Program-made: the position numbers and the translations under genes | Assembly: GCA_946902985.2 (NCBI GenBank) | Contig: OX336389.2 | Coordinates: 126,887,572-126,951,571 of the forward strand | DNA length: 64,000 bases | Source: Meconema thalassinum | Lineage: Eukaryota > Arthropoda > Insecta > Orthoptera > Tettigoniidae | Direction of reading: 5' to 3' | Notes under the pieces: model-generated | Told to the model about the DNA's origin: nothing | Seen by the model: only the letters and a program-made list of their open reading frames with translations | The model's database searches: none | Shown: positions 33,658 through 44,978 of the stretch, piece by piece | How the letters are laid out: the number at the start of each line of letters is the position of its first letter | Position numbering within the stretch: position 1 is the stretch's first letter

Positions 33658-34065
33658 TCAGCGGATTCGATAGCGTAGTTGGTAGCGTGCTGAGCTTCTA
33701 TGCCCAAGATCGCCGGTTCAAACCCGACCGAAGTCGTCGGAATTGTTATGAGCGTTAAAATCCGTCAGTATGCCTTCCTTCGGAGGGGAAGTAAAGCCGG
33801 CGGTTCCATGTCATAGATTTATGGCATGTAAAAGAACCTTCCACTAATTAAACTAATTAAGATGCTCTATCAAATTTCCAACGTTCACCACCAGGTCAGT
33901 GACATCTGGTAGCGAAAGTTGGAATAACTTGAAATTGTACGGAACTTGTGGCTCACCCCATGGGTGTCCGCATTGAAGCAGCTACAGCCTTTAGCGATCC
34001 GGTTATGTCCTCGGACACTCCTTGCACTAAAAGCCATACGCTAAATAATTAGTGAAAAGTCTTAC
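33658..34065 (+). repeat. tRNA-derived SINE, family D
   Basis: The head TAGCGTAGTTGGTAGCGTGC is a near-ideal A box and CCGGTTCAAACCCGACC a near-ideal B box. The body includes CTTCGGAGGGGAAGTAAAGC and TGGCATGTAAAAGAACCTTC, then a longer unrelated 3' part ending near 34,065. Family limits at the 3' side are uncertain. Confidence 0.75.
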
Positions 34066-34124
34066 AAAAAGTGTTGAAACCCTAATTATTCTCATGACAT
34101 AGCTTCGTTGGTTGATCACTGGCA

Positions 34125-34395
34125 TCGTGTACTCCTCGTGGTGCAGCCTCTAGCATTCTAGGTCACCCTTGAGGTCCGGGTTCGATTCTCGGCTCTCCTC
34201 GAAATTTAATTCTGATCTGAGGGGTGGAACGGGGCCCTTTGAGGCGAAATTGAAAAGAAGTGGGTTTGATTCTCACCTCCGCCATCCTCAAAGTGGTTTT
34301 CCGCGATTTCTCACTTCTACTCCAGGCAAATTTCGGGATGGTTCCTAACTTAAGACCACGGCCACCTCCTTCTCAATCCTCACTTGAGTTGAAGG
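34125..34395 (+). repeat. SINE family A, 5' two-thirds
   Basis: CTCGTGGTGCAGCCTCTAGC (A box, degenerate), GGGTTCGATTCTCGGCTC (B box), GTGGGTTTGATTCTCACCTC and CCAGGCAAATTTCGGGATGG follow the family A order. The 3' tail is missing. Confidence 0.82.
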
Positions 34396-35049
34396 AATGC
34401 GAATGATAAGTGGATAATGATAAAACTATAACTTTTAAAATATTTTTTTATAGTCACTGCAATGCTGCACACACCTTCTAACATTTTATATCATTAAAGA
34501 AAATATTAGTTCAGTTGTGAGGTTTGAAGCCATTTTTCAGTGTTGCCTAAGTAAGCAAAAGCACCATACTTTTGTTTTATTAGTTCAGTCGTAAGCGATT
34601 TATTAATTAAAAATGACTATGGATTTTTCCTGTTTCCAATCTCAATGAAACTTTTGAAATCTTTTCAGGACAAAATCACTGATATATGAATTCAAACCCC
34701 ACTTTTCTGAATGATTTGTGTAGCCTACATTGTGTTTTTAAGGGAGGTGGGGACTGAATTGTGAAAAAGCAGTAATTATTGCTGAAATTGACTGAAATTT
34801 GGTTAGTGTCTCCTGCTTCTGTGGTAAGACCATATTCCAAATTTGAAGAAGATACCAATGGTACTTTCTGATAAATTAATCCTTGCAATTTAATATTTTC
34901 AAATGTCGATAAGCCTAAAAATGCTTCAGCTGAACAACCAGTTCAAATATCCACTTGGAAAAAATATGTTCAAACATATAGCCTACTTTGTCCTAAATGT
35001 ATGGGTAAACTTATAATATAATTATTTGCTTTTTTTTTTCAAGGAGTAT

Positions 35050-35900
35050 AGTCGAATGCTCTGTGATCAACGGTATGTGTTGTATCCTTCATAAGACTCT
35101 CTATTTACTGAGTTTCGTTATATATTTTTTTTATCCAGAATAATTGATCTAAACATTAGAAAAGTACGCCCATCCACCAAACTGAATGTATGTAATCGTT
35201 TATCTTACGCCTTATTAATGAAAAGCCTTTTATGTAAAACTTCGTATTCGCTGTGTTTCGTCATTGTAGCTGTAATGAATAGTGGATTGACGATATTAAT
35301 GTCTTATATATTCAGGATATGCAGTGTAATAGTCATATGATTAATGCAAGCGGGGTATCTTATCCGTTTCTCCCCTTTTACAAAGTTTCGTGTCAATTGC
35401 GCAATTGGATCCTGTGTTATTAATTTTTAAATTTAAATTGTATGCTCAGCTACCAACATGAATATGCGTGTTCTTTTGCCTTTGGCATACACATCCCATA
35501 TATGGTTCTACATTAATGTTAATTTGGGGTATAGTATCTCTAAAATACATGGAATTACTTGGTTGTGTATTTTATAATTACAAGATGGCCGCTGCGAGCT
35601 AAATTCAGTGTCATATAGAACTACCATGAATAATGGTAGCGAGGTCTTTTGTATGGTGCTCCTCTTACACTAAATTTCGCGTTAATTGCGCTATTTTATC
35701 GTGAAATAATGATTTTAGAGTTTTAAGAATACGCCCAGCCACCATCATGAACACTTTTGACTTGGTCATAGGATTACTCTTACAACCTTACTGCAAAGTT
35801 TCATTGTTGGATCTTTAAAATACTTCGAGTAATTTGTTAACATTTTCTGTATTTTCAAGATTTTTTGAAGTATCATTATTATCAAAATATTTTGTTGTTA
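35050..35900. repeat. Diverged tandem repeat, ~275-290-bp unit
   Basis: AAAGTTTCGTGTCAATTGCG near 35,383 recurs as AAATTTCGCGTTAATTGCGC near 35,671, with weaker forms near 35,111 and 35,792. ACGCCCATCCACCAA near 35,167 recurs as a variant near 35,440 and as ACGCCCAGCCACCATCATGA near 35,731. Each unit is AT-rich. One unit carries ACAAGATGGCCGCTGCGAGC. Confidence 0.6.
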
Positions 35901-35939
35901 ATTGAAAGACAATATACGCGTACATATCCCAGTAAATTA

Positions 35940-36373
35940 CCATGGAATTTTATTTCAAATAGGTTCAGCTACGTTATTTTAAATACTTGAAAATGTAAAT
36001 ATGAGAAAAACACATTTTAGTAAGTTAAGCATCTTAAAAGGCTAACCTATTCCTTAAAACGCTCCTGACTGCTAGGTGGCTCCTTCCTTCTTTTTCATCA
36101 TAGCAGCCTTTTCAGACATTTTAGTGGCTTTAGGTGTCTTCCTGATAATATTTCTGTTTCCAGTGCTTGATTGTTACGTTGAAGCCAGCGGACGGAGGCG
36201 TTTACCAAGCTGTCAACTGGACATTTAAAGGTCACGCTAGTTCTTTAAAATTGCCGGAATCCAAAAAGTACCACCATTGAACGATCCGCAGGAGTCTGGG
36301 TTTCATTACCATGGACAAATTGAAATATCGAACTTTTTTGTTATCTTCACTAAAAACGCATTCCCAACCTCCC
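35940..36373. mobile_element. Fragment of a TTAA-target DNA transposon (second copy)
   Basis: The right end TTCACTAAAAACGCATTCCC...CTCCC followed by TTAA (36,374-36,377) parallels the right end at 40,981-41,008 of the complete element. Upstream blocks GGACATTTAAAGGTCACGC and GAACGATCCGCAGGAG match 40,844 and 40,914. The minus strand near 36,125-36,075 reads SEKAAMMKKKEG, parallel to ETKEEAAKQKKEG in the other copy. The left end is not found. Confidence 0.6.
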
Positions 36374-36389
36374 TTAATATACATCAGAT

Positions 36390-37735
36390 AGACATTTTGA
36401 GAGAGACATTATGATCCCCATCCCTAAGAAGACCAGTGCCAAAAAATGTGAAAACTATAGGACTCTCAGCCTAGTTGTTCATGCATCTAAATTAATTACC
36501 ACGATTGTCCTAAACCACATAGAGGAAAATGTTGAAGCTATACTCTCGGAAGATCAGAATGGATTCCAGAAAAACAGAAGAACCAGAGAAGCAATTCCAG
36601 CACTAAAGTTAGCCGTAGAGAAACGACTGGAAAGGAATCTACCTACATACATAGCATTCATTGACGTAGAGAAAGCCTTTGATAATGTCAAATGGGAAAA
36701 AATGTTTGAGGTTTTGAAAAAAGTAGGAATTGACTTTAAAGACCGAAGAATAATATGGAATCTCTATAATAATGAGACAGCCGTTATACATGGAAGGACA
36801 AAACAAGAAGTGGTGCAGATACGGAGAGAAGTCTGGCAGGGATGTGTATTATCACCCATTATCTTTAATCTATACATAGAAGAGGCATTTCAAAAAGTCA
36901 TAGAAGTCATACGGCCAAAGAATATATATGATAAGATGTGCCGATTTTATAGCTGTTCTATCCGAAAGAGAAAAAGCCCTTCAAACCATGGTAATTTGAA
37001 TGGATTAGGAGATGGGGGGAGAATGTAATATGAACATAAATAAATACAAACAAAATGATGGTATGTGACAAACAAGAGCAAGCCAAGGTTCAAATTAAAA
37101 TAGGAAATGATCTACTTTAACAAGTTGACTCGGTTATGTATCTAGGCAGTAGGTTCAGTAGGGATGGACGGATCAAAACAGAAGTACGAAGTAATATTGC
37201 CCAAGCAAAAGCTGTCTTAAAGAAAGGAACAAAATCTTAACTCCTTAGAACATCAGCCTTGAAATCTGGAAAAGGTTTCTGAAAGCATATGTCTGGAGTA
37301 TGGCAAGCTACGGCTGTGAAACCTGGATTCTGGGGACTGTGAAAGAGAAGAAGCTACATTCTTTTGAGATGTGGTGCTATAGGCGTATGCTCAACATAAA
37401 ATAGATTGACAAGGTTACAAATGAAGAAGCCTTGAAATGAGTGGGGGAGAAGAGAAGTTTGTGGAAATCAATTGTTAAAGGAAGAGTAAAACTTACAGGC
37501 GATCTCTTGAGACATGAAGGAATCCTGAAGACAATCATAGAGGGGTATGTTTATGCAAATAGACCTAGAGGAAGACCACGCCTGAGGTATATGGATCAAA
37601 TTAAGGAAGATGTGGGATGCATGACCTACGGAAAAATGAAGAGGAAAGCGGAAAGACGCCAAGTGGGGAGATTTGCTGCAAACCAATCCTTGAATTGACC
37701 ACTAGCGAAGAAGAAGGAGTCATTATATAGATTTA
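36390..37735 (+). pseudogene. RTE-like LINE ORF2: reverse transcriptase and C-terminus, 5'-truncated
   Basis: The plus-strand frame 36,411-37,028 has MIPIPKKTSAKKCENYR, EDQNGFQKNRRTREA, IAFIDVEKAFDNVKW (first catalytic aspartate) and GCVLSPIIFNLYIEEAF. The FADD box that should follow near 36,935 is destroyed; the DNA reads CGATTTTATAGC in place of F-A-D-D. After frameshifts, YLGSRFSRDGR is readable near 37,140 and the frame 37,441-37,698 gives the C-terminus (RGRPRLRYMDQIKEDVGC, KRKAERRQVGRFAANQS), ending near 37,735. The truncation point is near 36,390, just right of a TTAA-element fragment. It cannot be active. Confidence 0.9.
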
Positions 37736-39719
37736 TATTAAAAATTAATTGGTAGAAAATAAAGATATCACATTTCCCATGCCACTTTTCGCTCATAATT
37801 TTCATTATCCACACCCCTATATGGGGGAAGATAGAATTGCCCGCAACAACTGAAGCGTGTGTACGCGTGGCAAAAGAGGGGACAGAAGTGTGTCTGATAT
37901 ACTCGTATCACGTGGCCAGTCACCACCAATAAAATAATTGGATTTAATGAATTTACGAAGCTTCTCATTAGTAATTAGGAGGCTAATTGCAAGTAATTTT
38001 AATGGAGAATATTATGGAAAATATTATTTTGAAATATCCCAGCACTTTTGATAAGAAATTTGCACAGATTTACTGTTACCGCCAAGATAGACCGCCATTT
38101 TTTTGTGACGCCGACTTTTTTAGCGTAAGATGGGGGCTCGTAGGATTGACTCGAGGCCTTTTTTTAAATTCTGCGACAGCCGAGGTGTTCAGACGTGTTG
38201 ATCTGACCAGATCAGGTGCGGATATATTACGATATAATTACCGGCAAGTGAGGAGACGCTTCGGGCGAACAAATATACAACGACCGCACTAGTCGAACTA
38301 CGGACTTAGAATATATCTTCAGTTTGTTGAAAGGACTTCGTAAAATTTCCAATAAATGATTATTCAACAATATTGACTATAAACATTTCTACGAAAATTG
38401 TTAAAAACAAATATAACAATTAGTACAACTCTACATGAAATATTATTTATATTTTAATATCATAGAAATATAAAGTTTATCACTATGGTTAACAAAGTTA
38501 AATTGGGAGAGATGATCCAACATCTTACCAGCGAGAAGATGATGGCGTACTAAACACCATGAAGAAAACGTTAGCTGCAAGATGATGCAGGTGTTTGAAG
38601 TAACTTAAAGCCAGTGATGAAAGCAATTATTTTCGACACAACATTTGAAATCATGGCAACCTAAAAGAGACTGTGAGAATGAAATTGTGCAAATCTACTA
38701 CCAGCGAGGATGAAGGCGAACATGGGCTATCCCGGTTCACAATGAAGATTGAAGCCGAGCTAGGGCCACCCCAGTTCACAATGCAGTTCGACTTTAGAAC
38801 TAGGGCAACCCCAGTTCTTGATGTCAGTTCGATGCTCGAACGAGTCGTGCTGTGAGGGATGTCTACACGATGATGTCTGCAGTTCAATTCTGTACGAGGG
38901 AAGCTGATCTAAGAACACCGCAGTACAATGGTATGCGAGGAGACCTTGGTTGTGGAATTCAACACAAGAAGAGCCTCCACGAGACATCAATAATCGACAC
39001 CAGGTAGAAAGCAAATTTCATCACGTAGATTTTTTGTAGTTTGCTGACTTAGGAATTTATTTGAAGCAACCATATTTCTGAATTGTTTTTGATATATCAT
39101 TTTTGAATTTAGATTTTGAATTATAGGAGTTTTGAATTTTTAACGTTAGAGGATTTTTGAATTTGAATTCGTACACCGAATTTTTCTATTTTTTTGCATT
39201 ATTTAAGTATTTTGATCCATATTGGAGATTTGTACGATATTCGACTTTTAGGTAGGATTGATAGGATCGTTGATCGTATTCTACAGTATATCACGTATAT
39301 TTTAGGTAATGTTGGATTATTTAATTAAAAGATTTGTGGAAGGATATTTGAATATAGAATTCAATTTAATAAGAAATATATTGTAAGTGACGTAATACAC
39401 ATTTAACTTTGTAGAAAATCTTATGAACTTATATGGAAAGATTTCTACAAATTAATATAAAATGAAATATGATATTTTGATGAAAGAAGACGCATTAGAG
39501 AATGTTATTTGAACATTCAGTCTTTACTTATGCATATTATGGAGTTGAAAGAAAGTCGAGGAGAGCTATTTATATTTATTGAAGTGGTATTACATTATAT
39601 CGTTGTGAGATTGTTTTGAAATAATTAATTGAGCTAATATTGAGCAGAATTTGTAAAGGAAGGCTGTATATGCGTATTTATTGAATGGAAGATATTACTT
39701 TGAAAGTTTTGTTACGCGC
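37736..39719. other. Unassigned; GC-richer block followed by AT-rich DNA, possibly part of a long LTR
   Basis: No known protein. At 38,640-39,005 a GC-richer block has internal near-repeats: CACCCCAGTTCACAATG(C/A)AG-type phrases recur at about 38,733, 38,768 and 38,807 with ~35-40-bp spacing. Past 39,030 the DNA turns very AT-rich and stays so to about 42,000, apart from the TTAA transposon at 39,724. GC-block then AT-rich order is also seen in the long LTRs at 47.7-51.3 and 54.6-58.2 kb. Confidence 0.35.
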
Positions 39720-39723
39720 TTAA

Positions 39724-41008
39724 GGGACACTGGGACTGAAATTTTCAAATTCTATATAAACTGAGGTACAGCCTTGATATTTTATATGGTTATGAATAGT
39801 CATATTATAAACGACTGTGGGAAACGTGAACATTGTAAGTGGATTAGTTCTCCAGATATTAATTATTTTGTACATTTATTGTGCTAATTATTCAAGTTTT
39901 ATAAAGGTCAGCCGCGTTAAAAAAAAACAAGATAGTGTAACTTTTAGGTAATATTCTATTGCACCATAACAATTGGAAGAAACCTACGGATCCGATTTTG
40001 AATTGCATTAATGAGTGTCAAGAAATTAATTTTTTTTCATATCCAAGTTTTTTTCTACAAAAAAATCGTATTTTTTCCAGTTTGAATTTTTTTTGCGGCC
40101 AAACCAAAAGTGCAATCTAAAAAACGATCCGCAGGTTTATAGTCATTGCAATGAAGATAATAAATCTCCATTTTCAAAGCAATATCATAAGATTTATGAC
40201 GCGAGTAACATTTTGAATGCCTGAAAAAGTGAATCCGAGAAAACAGCAATTTTCTAAAATGATGCACAATTTACAAGGTTTCAGCTTACCAATGACATTA
40301 GGACTGTCCTACAGCATAGGTGACACCCTCCTTCTTCTGTTTTGCAGCCTCCTCCTTCGTTTCTGTCAGTTTCACCTTCCGTCGACATGCCTTTCGCTTC
40401 TCCAATTACGACCGCGGACTTACATACTTCCTGCGACTGTCACATCTTTCAAGTGTTTGTGCTGTGACATGAGATACTGAAGTTAGTCTTATTCCTGATT
40501 TAAACTCTGTTGTTGCACTACACCCCATGTTGAATTCTGCTACAGAATTCCAAACAGCAATTTCAAGTATCTTCCGTGAAATAAAAATCTCTTTTGGGCA
40601 CTTCCTCCAGATAACAGAACGCAGAGACTCATTCTGATTTTCAGTAGCACCACGGATGCATCTGGATAGTAGCTCATCTGATGCCAGCCTTTGATAAATA
40701 GGCATAATATTGACAACTAAGGGTTCTTAAAGTTCTACAGCCATTTTGTCATGACTCTGTGGTGTTTTACCAGCTGCTATACTTCGATTGTAGAAACACC
40801 AAGACTCAGAACCTTCAGGACACTTACTGTGCTGGGGCGTTTAAAGGACACACCGTGCATTTTAAAGCTACGCCAGGGCTTTAAAAATGGCGGAATTCGG
40901 ATAAAACACCGCTATATGATCCGCAGGGGATAGGGGTGTAATAATATGAAAAAAAACGAAAATCGACATTTTCCACAAATTTCACTAAAATTTCAGTCCC
41001 AGTGTCCC
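39724..41008 (-). mobile_element. TTAA-target DNA transposon, 1,285 bp (Kolobok- or piggyBac-like)
   Basis: The left end GGGACACTGGGACTGAAATT is the exact inverted complement of the right end (AATTTCAGTCCCAGTGTCCC), and TTAA stands directly outside both (39,720-39,723 and 41,009-41,012). TTAA targets are used by piggyBac and Kolobok elements; a terminal GGG favours Kolobok over piggyBac (usually CCC), but this is inference. The interior keeps the C-terminal part of a transposase-like frame on the minus strand (40,705 to about 40,300) and repeated CGATCCGCAG near both ends (about 40,121 and 40,917). The rest of the gene is missing, so it is an internally deleted copy. Confidence 0.85.
40300..40705 (-). 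pseudogene. Transposase-like C-terminal fragment inside the TTAA element
   Basis: The minus-strand frame 40,705-40,406 reads YQRLASDELLSRCIRGATEN, then QNESLRSVIWRKCPKEIF and AVWNSVAEFNMG; in the next frame a lysine-rich tail with TETKEEAAKQKKEGVTY follows to about 40,300. I know the pattern 'LL.RC..G.TQN.NES....W..CPK..F......I.....F' from many insect and cnidarian transposon proteins with a zinc-finger N-terminus, probably the transposase of this element type. About 130 residues survive. The assignment rests on memory of that pattern plus its position between matching TIRs. Confidence 0.6.
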
Positions 41009-41012
41009 TTAA

Positions 41013-42565
41013 AGGAAGTTGAAGTATGCACGAATTTACTGTGTGATTTTGAAACAGAGGAAATAGTATTCCAGTTTATTGAGTTTATGGATGATATGCG
41101 TTGATAATGATAATGTGCTGTTGACATTGGTCATTGATGATATAGAAAGGATCATTCTTCGATGAAATATAATATCGATAAGGAAAGAATGCGCTGTTTG
41201 TAGAGCACTTTTGTGTTTATTAAAGATTTTCGAGAAGTATCTTGCAATATAGAAATGTGTGATGTTATAGTCGAAGTGAACAGCTGATTTGAGCTCAATC
41301 TTATCCATGATAGAAATTGTTTGAAGTGGAAAAGAAACAGTAAAGGCAACAATAATAATTAAAATGAAGAACTTGTATTATTGGGATTATTAATATTTTA
41401 TTGAATGAAAAGAAGTAAGGAGGACAAGAGCACTATAATCTAGGCTTTGTTGCACGGATTATATATCCTGATTTGACTTTATAAACCGAATTTAACGCAG
41501 AGCAAGTGGTGAATTTCCACGAGATTTTTCAATTGTCAAGAGGACAATCATATTGTATTATATGTAAATATTTAATCGAATTACGAATATTTTGAATATT
41601 AGAATAGGAATTGATAGAATAGGGATTTACTAGGAATAAGGAGTTTTGTATGGAGTAAAATTCTTGTTGTAATAGCGAAAAGACCATCGCTAATTTATTG
41701 TCAAAATTAGGTTATTTAAAATATTTTATTTTCACTCCTTAGAACTAGGGCATTTTATTTAGAGTTTAATTTGATTTAACTAGGAACGATTGAGAGAGTT
41801 ATTTAAATTTTTAATGTATTATTTTCATTTTGCCCACGTATTTAAAATTAAATGTAACTTTTCTTTATAAATAAATAGACAGACACGTCGGTACGAATGT
41901 CTGATATTCCTATAGAAATTTGAGTTATCCTTTGCAGTTAATTAAGTAATTGTAGTAATTCCCACACCTCTTTCCCGTTACACCCCGAGAATTGCATGTT
42001 TCTCACTCTCCAATGTAGATAGGTGCCCAATATCCAATTAGAGTAGTCCAATAGCACATTTTTAGATTGTGTATTCCATCAGTTTTATCTGTCAGTAGTT
42101 TCTTAGTAGTTCTTCTAGCCGGGTACTACAAGATGTTGAAATTCACCTGCGGATCCTGGTAGGTTCTACTAGATTCGGGTACAAGGTTAGGATGTCATAT
42201 GTTGGTATCTGACTAACGGTTTGAAGATTTGTGAACCTGGAACGACGACACTCTGACAGGCGGCAATTACCTCATGCTGTCAACTTTCAAGTTACATTAC
42301 AAATACCAGTTTCAGTGCTTGCAAGTGGTCTGCATACATGGTGACTTTGAAACATAAGTGGCGACAAAGGATACAACCCGACAGTAAGAAATGATAATGT
42401 AAATCATCACTAGGCCTATGTTTGTAGTAAATGGTAAGGTTAATTTCCAGTAACTTAATTAAGGTGAAGCGAACTAAAAAAGAAACTACCACATGCAGAA
42501 ATAATTTGAAACTAATGCGTAGTTTCTTTTGTACATTTCACTACCGCTGAATCATCTCCGTTAGA
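41013..42565. other. Unassigned AT-rich DNA
   Basis: No gene is recognised. The sequence is strongly AT-rich to about 41,990, where CCCACACCTCTTTCCCGTTA followed by CA could be an LTR terminus, then becomes more balanced. Frames here (41,036-41,352, 42,292-42,492) are not recognised and lie in AT-rich sequence. Confidence 0.35.
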
Positions 42566-42569
42566 GTGG

Positions 42570-43065
42570 TGGGATTATGCGATTCTATCCTAGGGGCACG
42601 TATTCAGACTGTTGATCCAAAAATTCGATTCCCATCTCTGCTAAACAAATAATTACGGTCTAAGGGCTGAAACGAGGTTAAATCAGCGTCGCGAAGATAC
42701 CTAAGAAGATGTGAGTTCTTCCTCAGCCTTCCTAGAAATGGTTTGCTACTTCTACTCCAGGCGAATGTTGGATGGTACGTAAATTAAGGCTGAATTTACT
42801 AGTACACACGCTAGCCTAGTACAGACACCACAAAATCTCAGGTTTTCAAACAAATTCCAGTTTGATGTTTGGTTAATGCATGTGGTTTTCAAGGTGAAAT
42901 ATCACTTTAAAACAAGGCCTCATAGATAATGTTCGCGAGATTAATGGTTAGGTAAATTTACAAGCTACACTTCATTCAGACGAATTCCACACCCACACTC
43001 AGGTACGCGTGGTGGGAGCTAGGACATCGCAAGGTTGTTAATTAAACAACAACAGCAACAACAAG
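42570..43065 (+). repeat. SINE family A with a nested SINE E fragment
   Basis: Degenerate head, then AAATTCGATTCCCATCTCTG (B box), CCTCAGCCTTCCTAGAAATG, CTCCAGGCGAATGTTGGATG and CTCAGGTTTTCAAACAAATT. The 3' part resumes at about 42,977 with ATTCCACACCCACACTCAGG and a CAA-rich tail ending near 43,070. Family A sequence is interrupted at about 42,860-42,976 by a family E fragment. Confidence 0.72.
42862..42976 (+). repeat. SINE family E fragment inside SINE A
   Basis: TTGGTTAATGCATGTGGTTT, a degraded middle (GGCCTCATAGATAATGTTC), then TTAATGGTTAGGTAAATTTACAAGCT match, with many changes, the SINE E copy at 47,730-47,845 (AATGCATGTGAGATTTTCG...GATTAACGGTCACG...CTACAAGCTTCC). Confidence 0.55.
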
Positions 43066-43507
43066 AACAACCCTCATCATATGGCTGTATCCGGTGATCG
43101 TTGTTTCCCAGAGTCCAATGCATGATTTAACACTTGTTGAGCTCTGATTTAAGCGAGCATCCGGAGGCCTTGCTATTATTTAAATAATGAACGATTGTTG
43201 ATTAATACTGTTCTGAGATCGGCTATTATAGCATATCGATTATAAAAACGGATCCCTTCATAAATATTCATTTCGTTGGTGGCAAGTTACTATGTCTTAG
43301 GACATATGGCCGTGCTGACGGTACCAACAGATGGCGAGACCAGCTAACACCTAACATCTCTCAATACTGTTCGTTCTTTATTATAGTGTGTATATTATTT
43401 CATATCAAATACAGTCATGTTGATTTATTTTAGGGGATAGGGACATAATGATGATCAGTCCTGTTAACTTAGGTTGTATTTAAATTTCTAACAACCTGTT
43501 TTCTTGA

Positions 43508-43685
43508 AGGAAGCTTGTAGTTTTACGTGACCGATAATATCACGATCATGAGCCATGGGGCCTCCTTTATTACGTGGAATCCGAACCACAGGACTTCGAA
43601 AATCCCACATGTTTTGATAGTGAATCGAACCTCGTCCGCCTTGGTGAAAGGTAAGCAACTTGACCACTGCGCCACCACTTTACTT
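43508..43685 (-). repeat. tRNA-derived SINE, family E
   Basis: Minus strand: GGTGGCGCAGTGGTCAAGTT (A box), GACGAGGTTCGATTCACTAT (B box), GTGGGATTTTCGAAGTCCTG, GTGGTTCGGATTCCACGTAA, GGCTCATGATCGTGATATTA, ending CTACAAGCTTCC. It is the best full-length copy of the family and sits immediately left of the inverted repeat at 43,688. Confidence 0.82.
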
Positions 43686-43687
43686 AT

Positions 43688-44162
43688 ATAGGTATTTTGA
43701 TGTAAATAATACTCAGTAAGATGTGGATTAACTCACAGTACAAATTCATATTTCTAGATTACTGAACCAACATCGTCATGCAAATTGACTGATACTCTTG
43801 ACAAAAACTTTGGCGATGGAGACAGTCAAATAAAGTTATTTTAGGTTAGAGTGCGATGAAATCACACAAACATTCCTCGACTCTCTATTGTTTACAAATA
43901 TTTAGTTTCCGGTCCCAAGTAAATGTTCAAACAAGATGGCATCTGTTAATTCTTTGACAAGGTTCATACAATTATTATGTATTACTGGGAAGAATAATAT
44001 GTTAAAAGTGTGATAAAACACGGAACTCACTGCCTAAAAATGTAAATCTATTAGCATAAGTGATTAGTTAACTAACTTGATCCTCGCCATAAGAATTAGA
44101 AAGCAACTCTGTGTAAACAAAAAATTAAGTGAATGTCAAGGGAAAATTATTTGTTGAAGAGT
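43688..44162. repeat. Long inverted repeat, left arm
   Basis: About 470 bp that pairs with the reverse complement of 44,396-45,245 once the SINE (44,623-44,978) is skipped. Conserved blocks, outside to inside: GTGGATTAACTCACAGTA, CTGATACTCTTGACAAAAAC, ATTCCTCGACTCTC, TTAATTCTTTGACA, GATAAAACACGGAACTCACT, and GGGAAAATTATTTGTTGAAGAG. Confidence 0.82.
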
Positions 44163-44395
44163 GGCCTACTTAATGAAAATTAGGATCACAAAGAGCACGA
44201 AGTTCACGAGCGTGTTTTATTTCCCTAATCTTATAATATAAAATACGCTGGTTAAAACGCTACTCTAGTTTAAATCGGATGAGGACATCGTCACACATGG
44301 ATCAGTGAATTCACTGGATGTTTACTGAATAAAATTGTAATAGAAGGTTAATTGTTTCCAACTCACTTTCATGATGAAGGTTTACTCATCAGTGC
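44163..44395. other. Spacer of the long inverted repeat
   Basis: About 230 bp between the arms, AT-rich, with no frame or known repeat. Confidence 0.6.
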
Positions 44396-44610
44396 TCTTC
44401 AACAAATAATTTTCCCTTCACATTAACTTAGAATATTGTTTTGTTTACACTTAATTGCTTTAGAATTCTTTTGGTGGGGACCAAATACGTTGATACTTTA
44501 TGGAAAAAGATTTAAATTTTTGGACAGTGAGTTCCGTGTTTTATCAGATCACACTCATAACGTAGTTATGCTTCTATGTAATATTTATTAATTTACATAA
44601 TAGTTGTATG

Positions 44611-44622
44611 AATTACGTCAAA
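44611..44622. repeat. Target-site duplication of SINE A, left copy
   Basis: AATTACGTCAAA, repeated exactly at 44,967-44,978. Confidence 0.9.
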
Positions 44623-44966
44623 CCCCGCAGAGTAGCTGTGCTCGTTAAATCATGCACCACGACCGCGAGGGCAACTGTAGCAAGTACAGAGATCGTAGGT
44701 TCGAATACCGGCGCTGACAGGGACTACCCTGAGTGTGATTTTCCCCGAGTTATTCCACACTCCCTCCAGGCAAATGCCGGGATAGTAGGCTACCTTACTT
44801 CAAGTCGTCGGGCATTTACCTCATCCTTGTCCTTAATACAGTTACACACACTACTGTAGTCATTACATAATCAGGTTATCAGAAAAAATTAACACACACC
44901 CAACTACACGGGGTGATTGCCAAGATGGCCCAAGCCTCTAAAATGAATTAACAAAAACAACAAAAT
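44623..44966 (+). repeat. SINE family A inserted in the inverted-repeat arm
   Basis: The head CGCAGAGTAGCTGTGCTCGT (A-box-like), GTAGGTTCGAATACCGGCGC (B box), CCAGGCAAATGCCGGGATAG, TCAGGTTATCAGAAAAAATT, CCCAACTACACGGGG and an AACAAAAACAACAAAAT tail identify family A. Perfect 12-bp duplications flank it. The opposite arm of the inverted repeat has an uninterrupted sequence at the corresponding place, so the insertion followed formation of the repeat. Confidence 0.9.
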
Positions 44967-44978
44967 AATTACGTCAAA
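44967..44978. repeat. Target-site duplication of SINE A, right copy
   Basis: Identical to 44,611-44,622. Confidence 0.9.
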
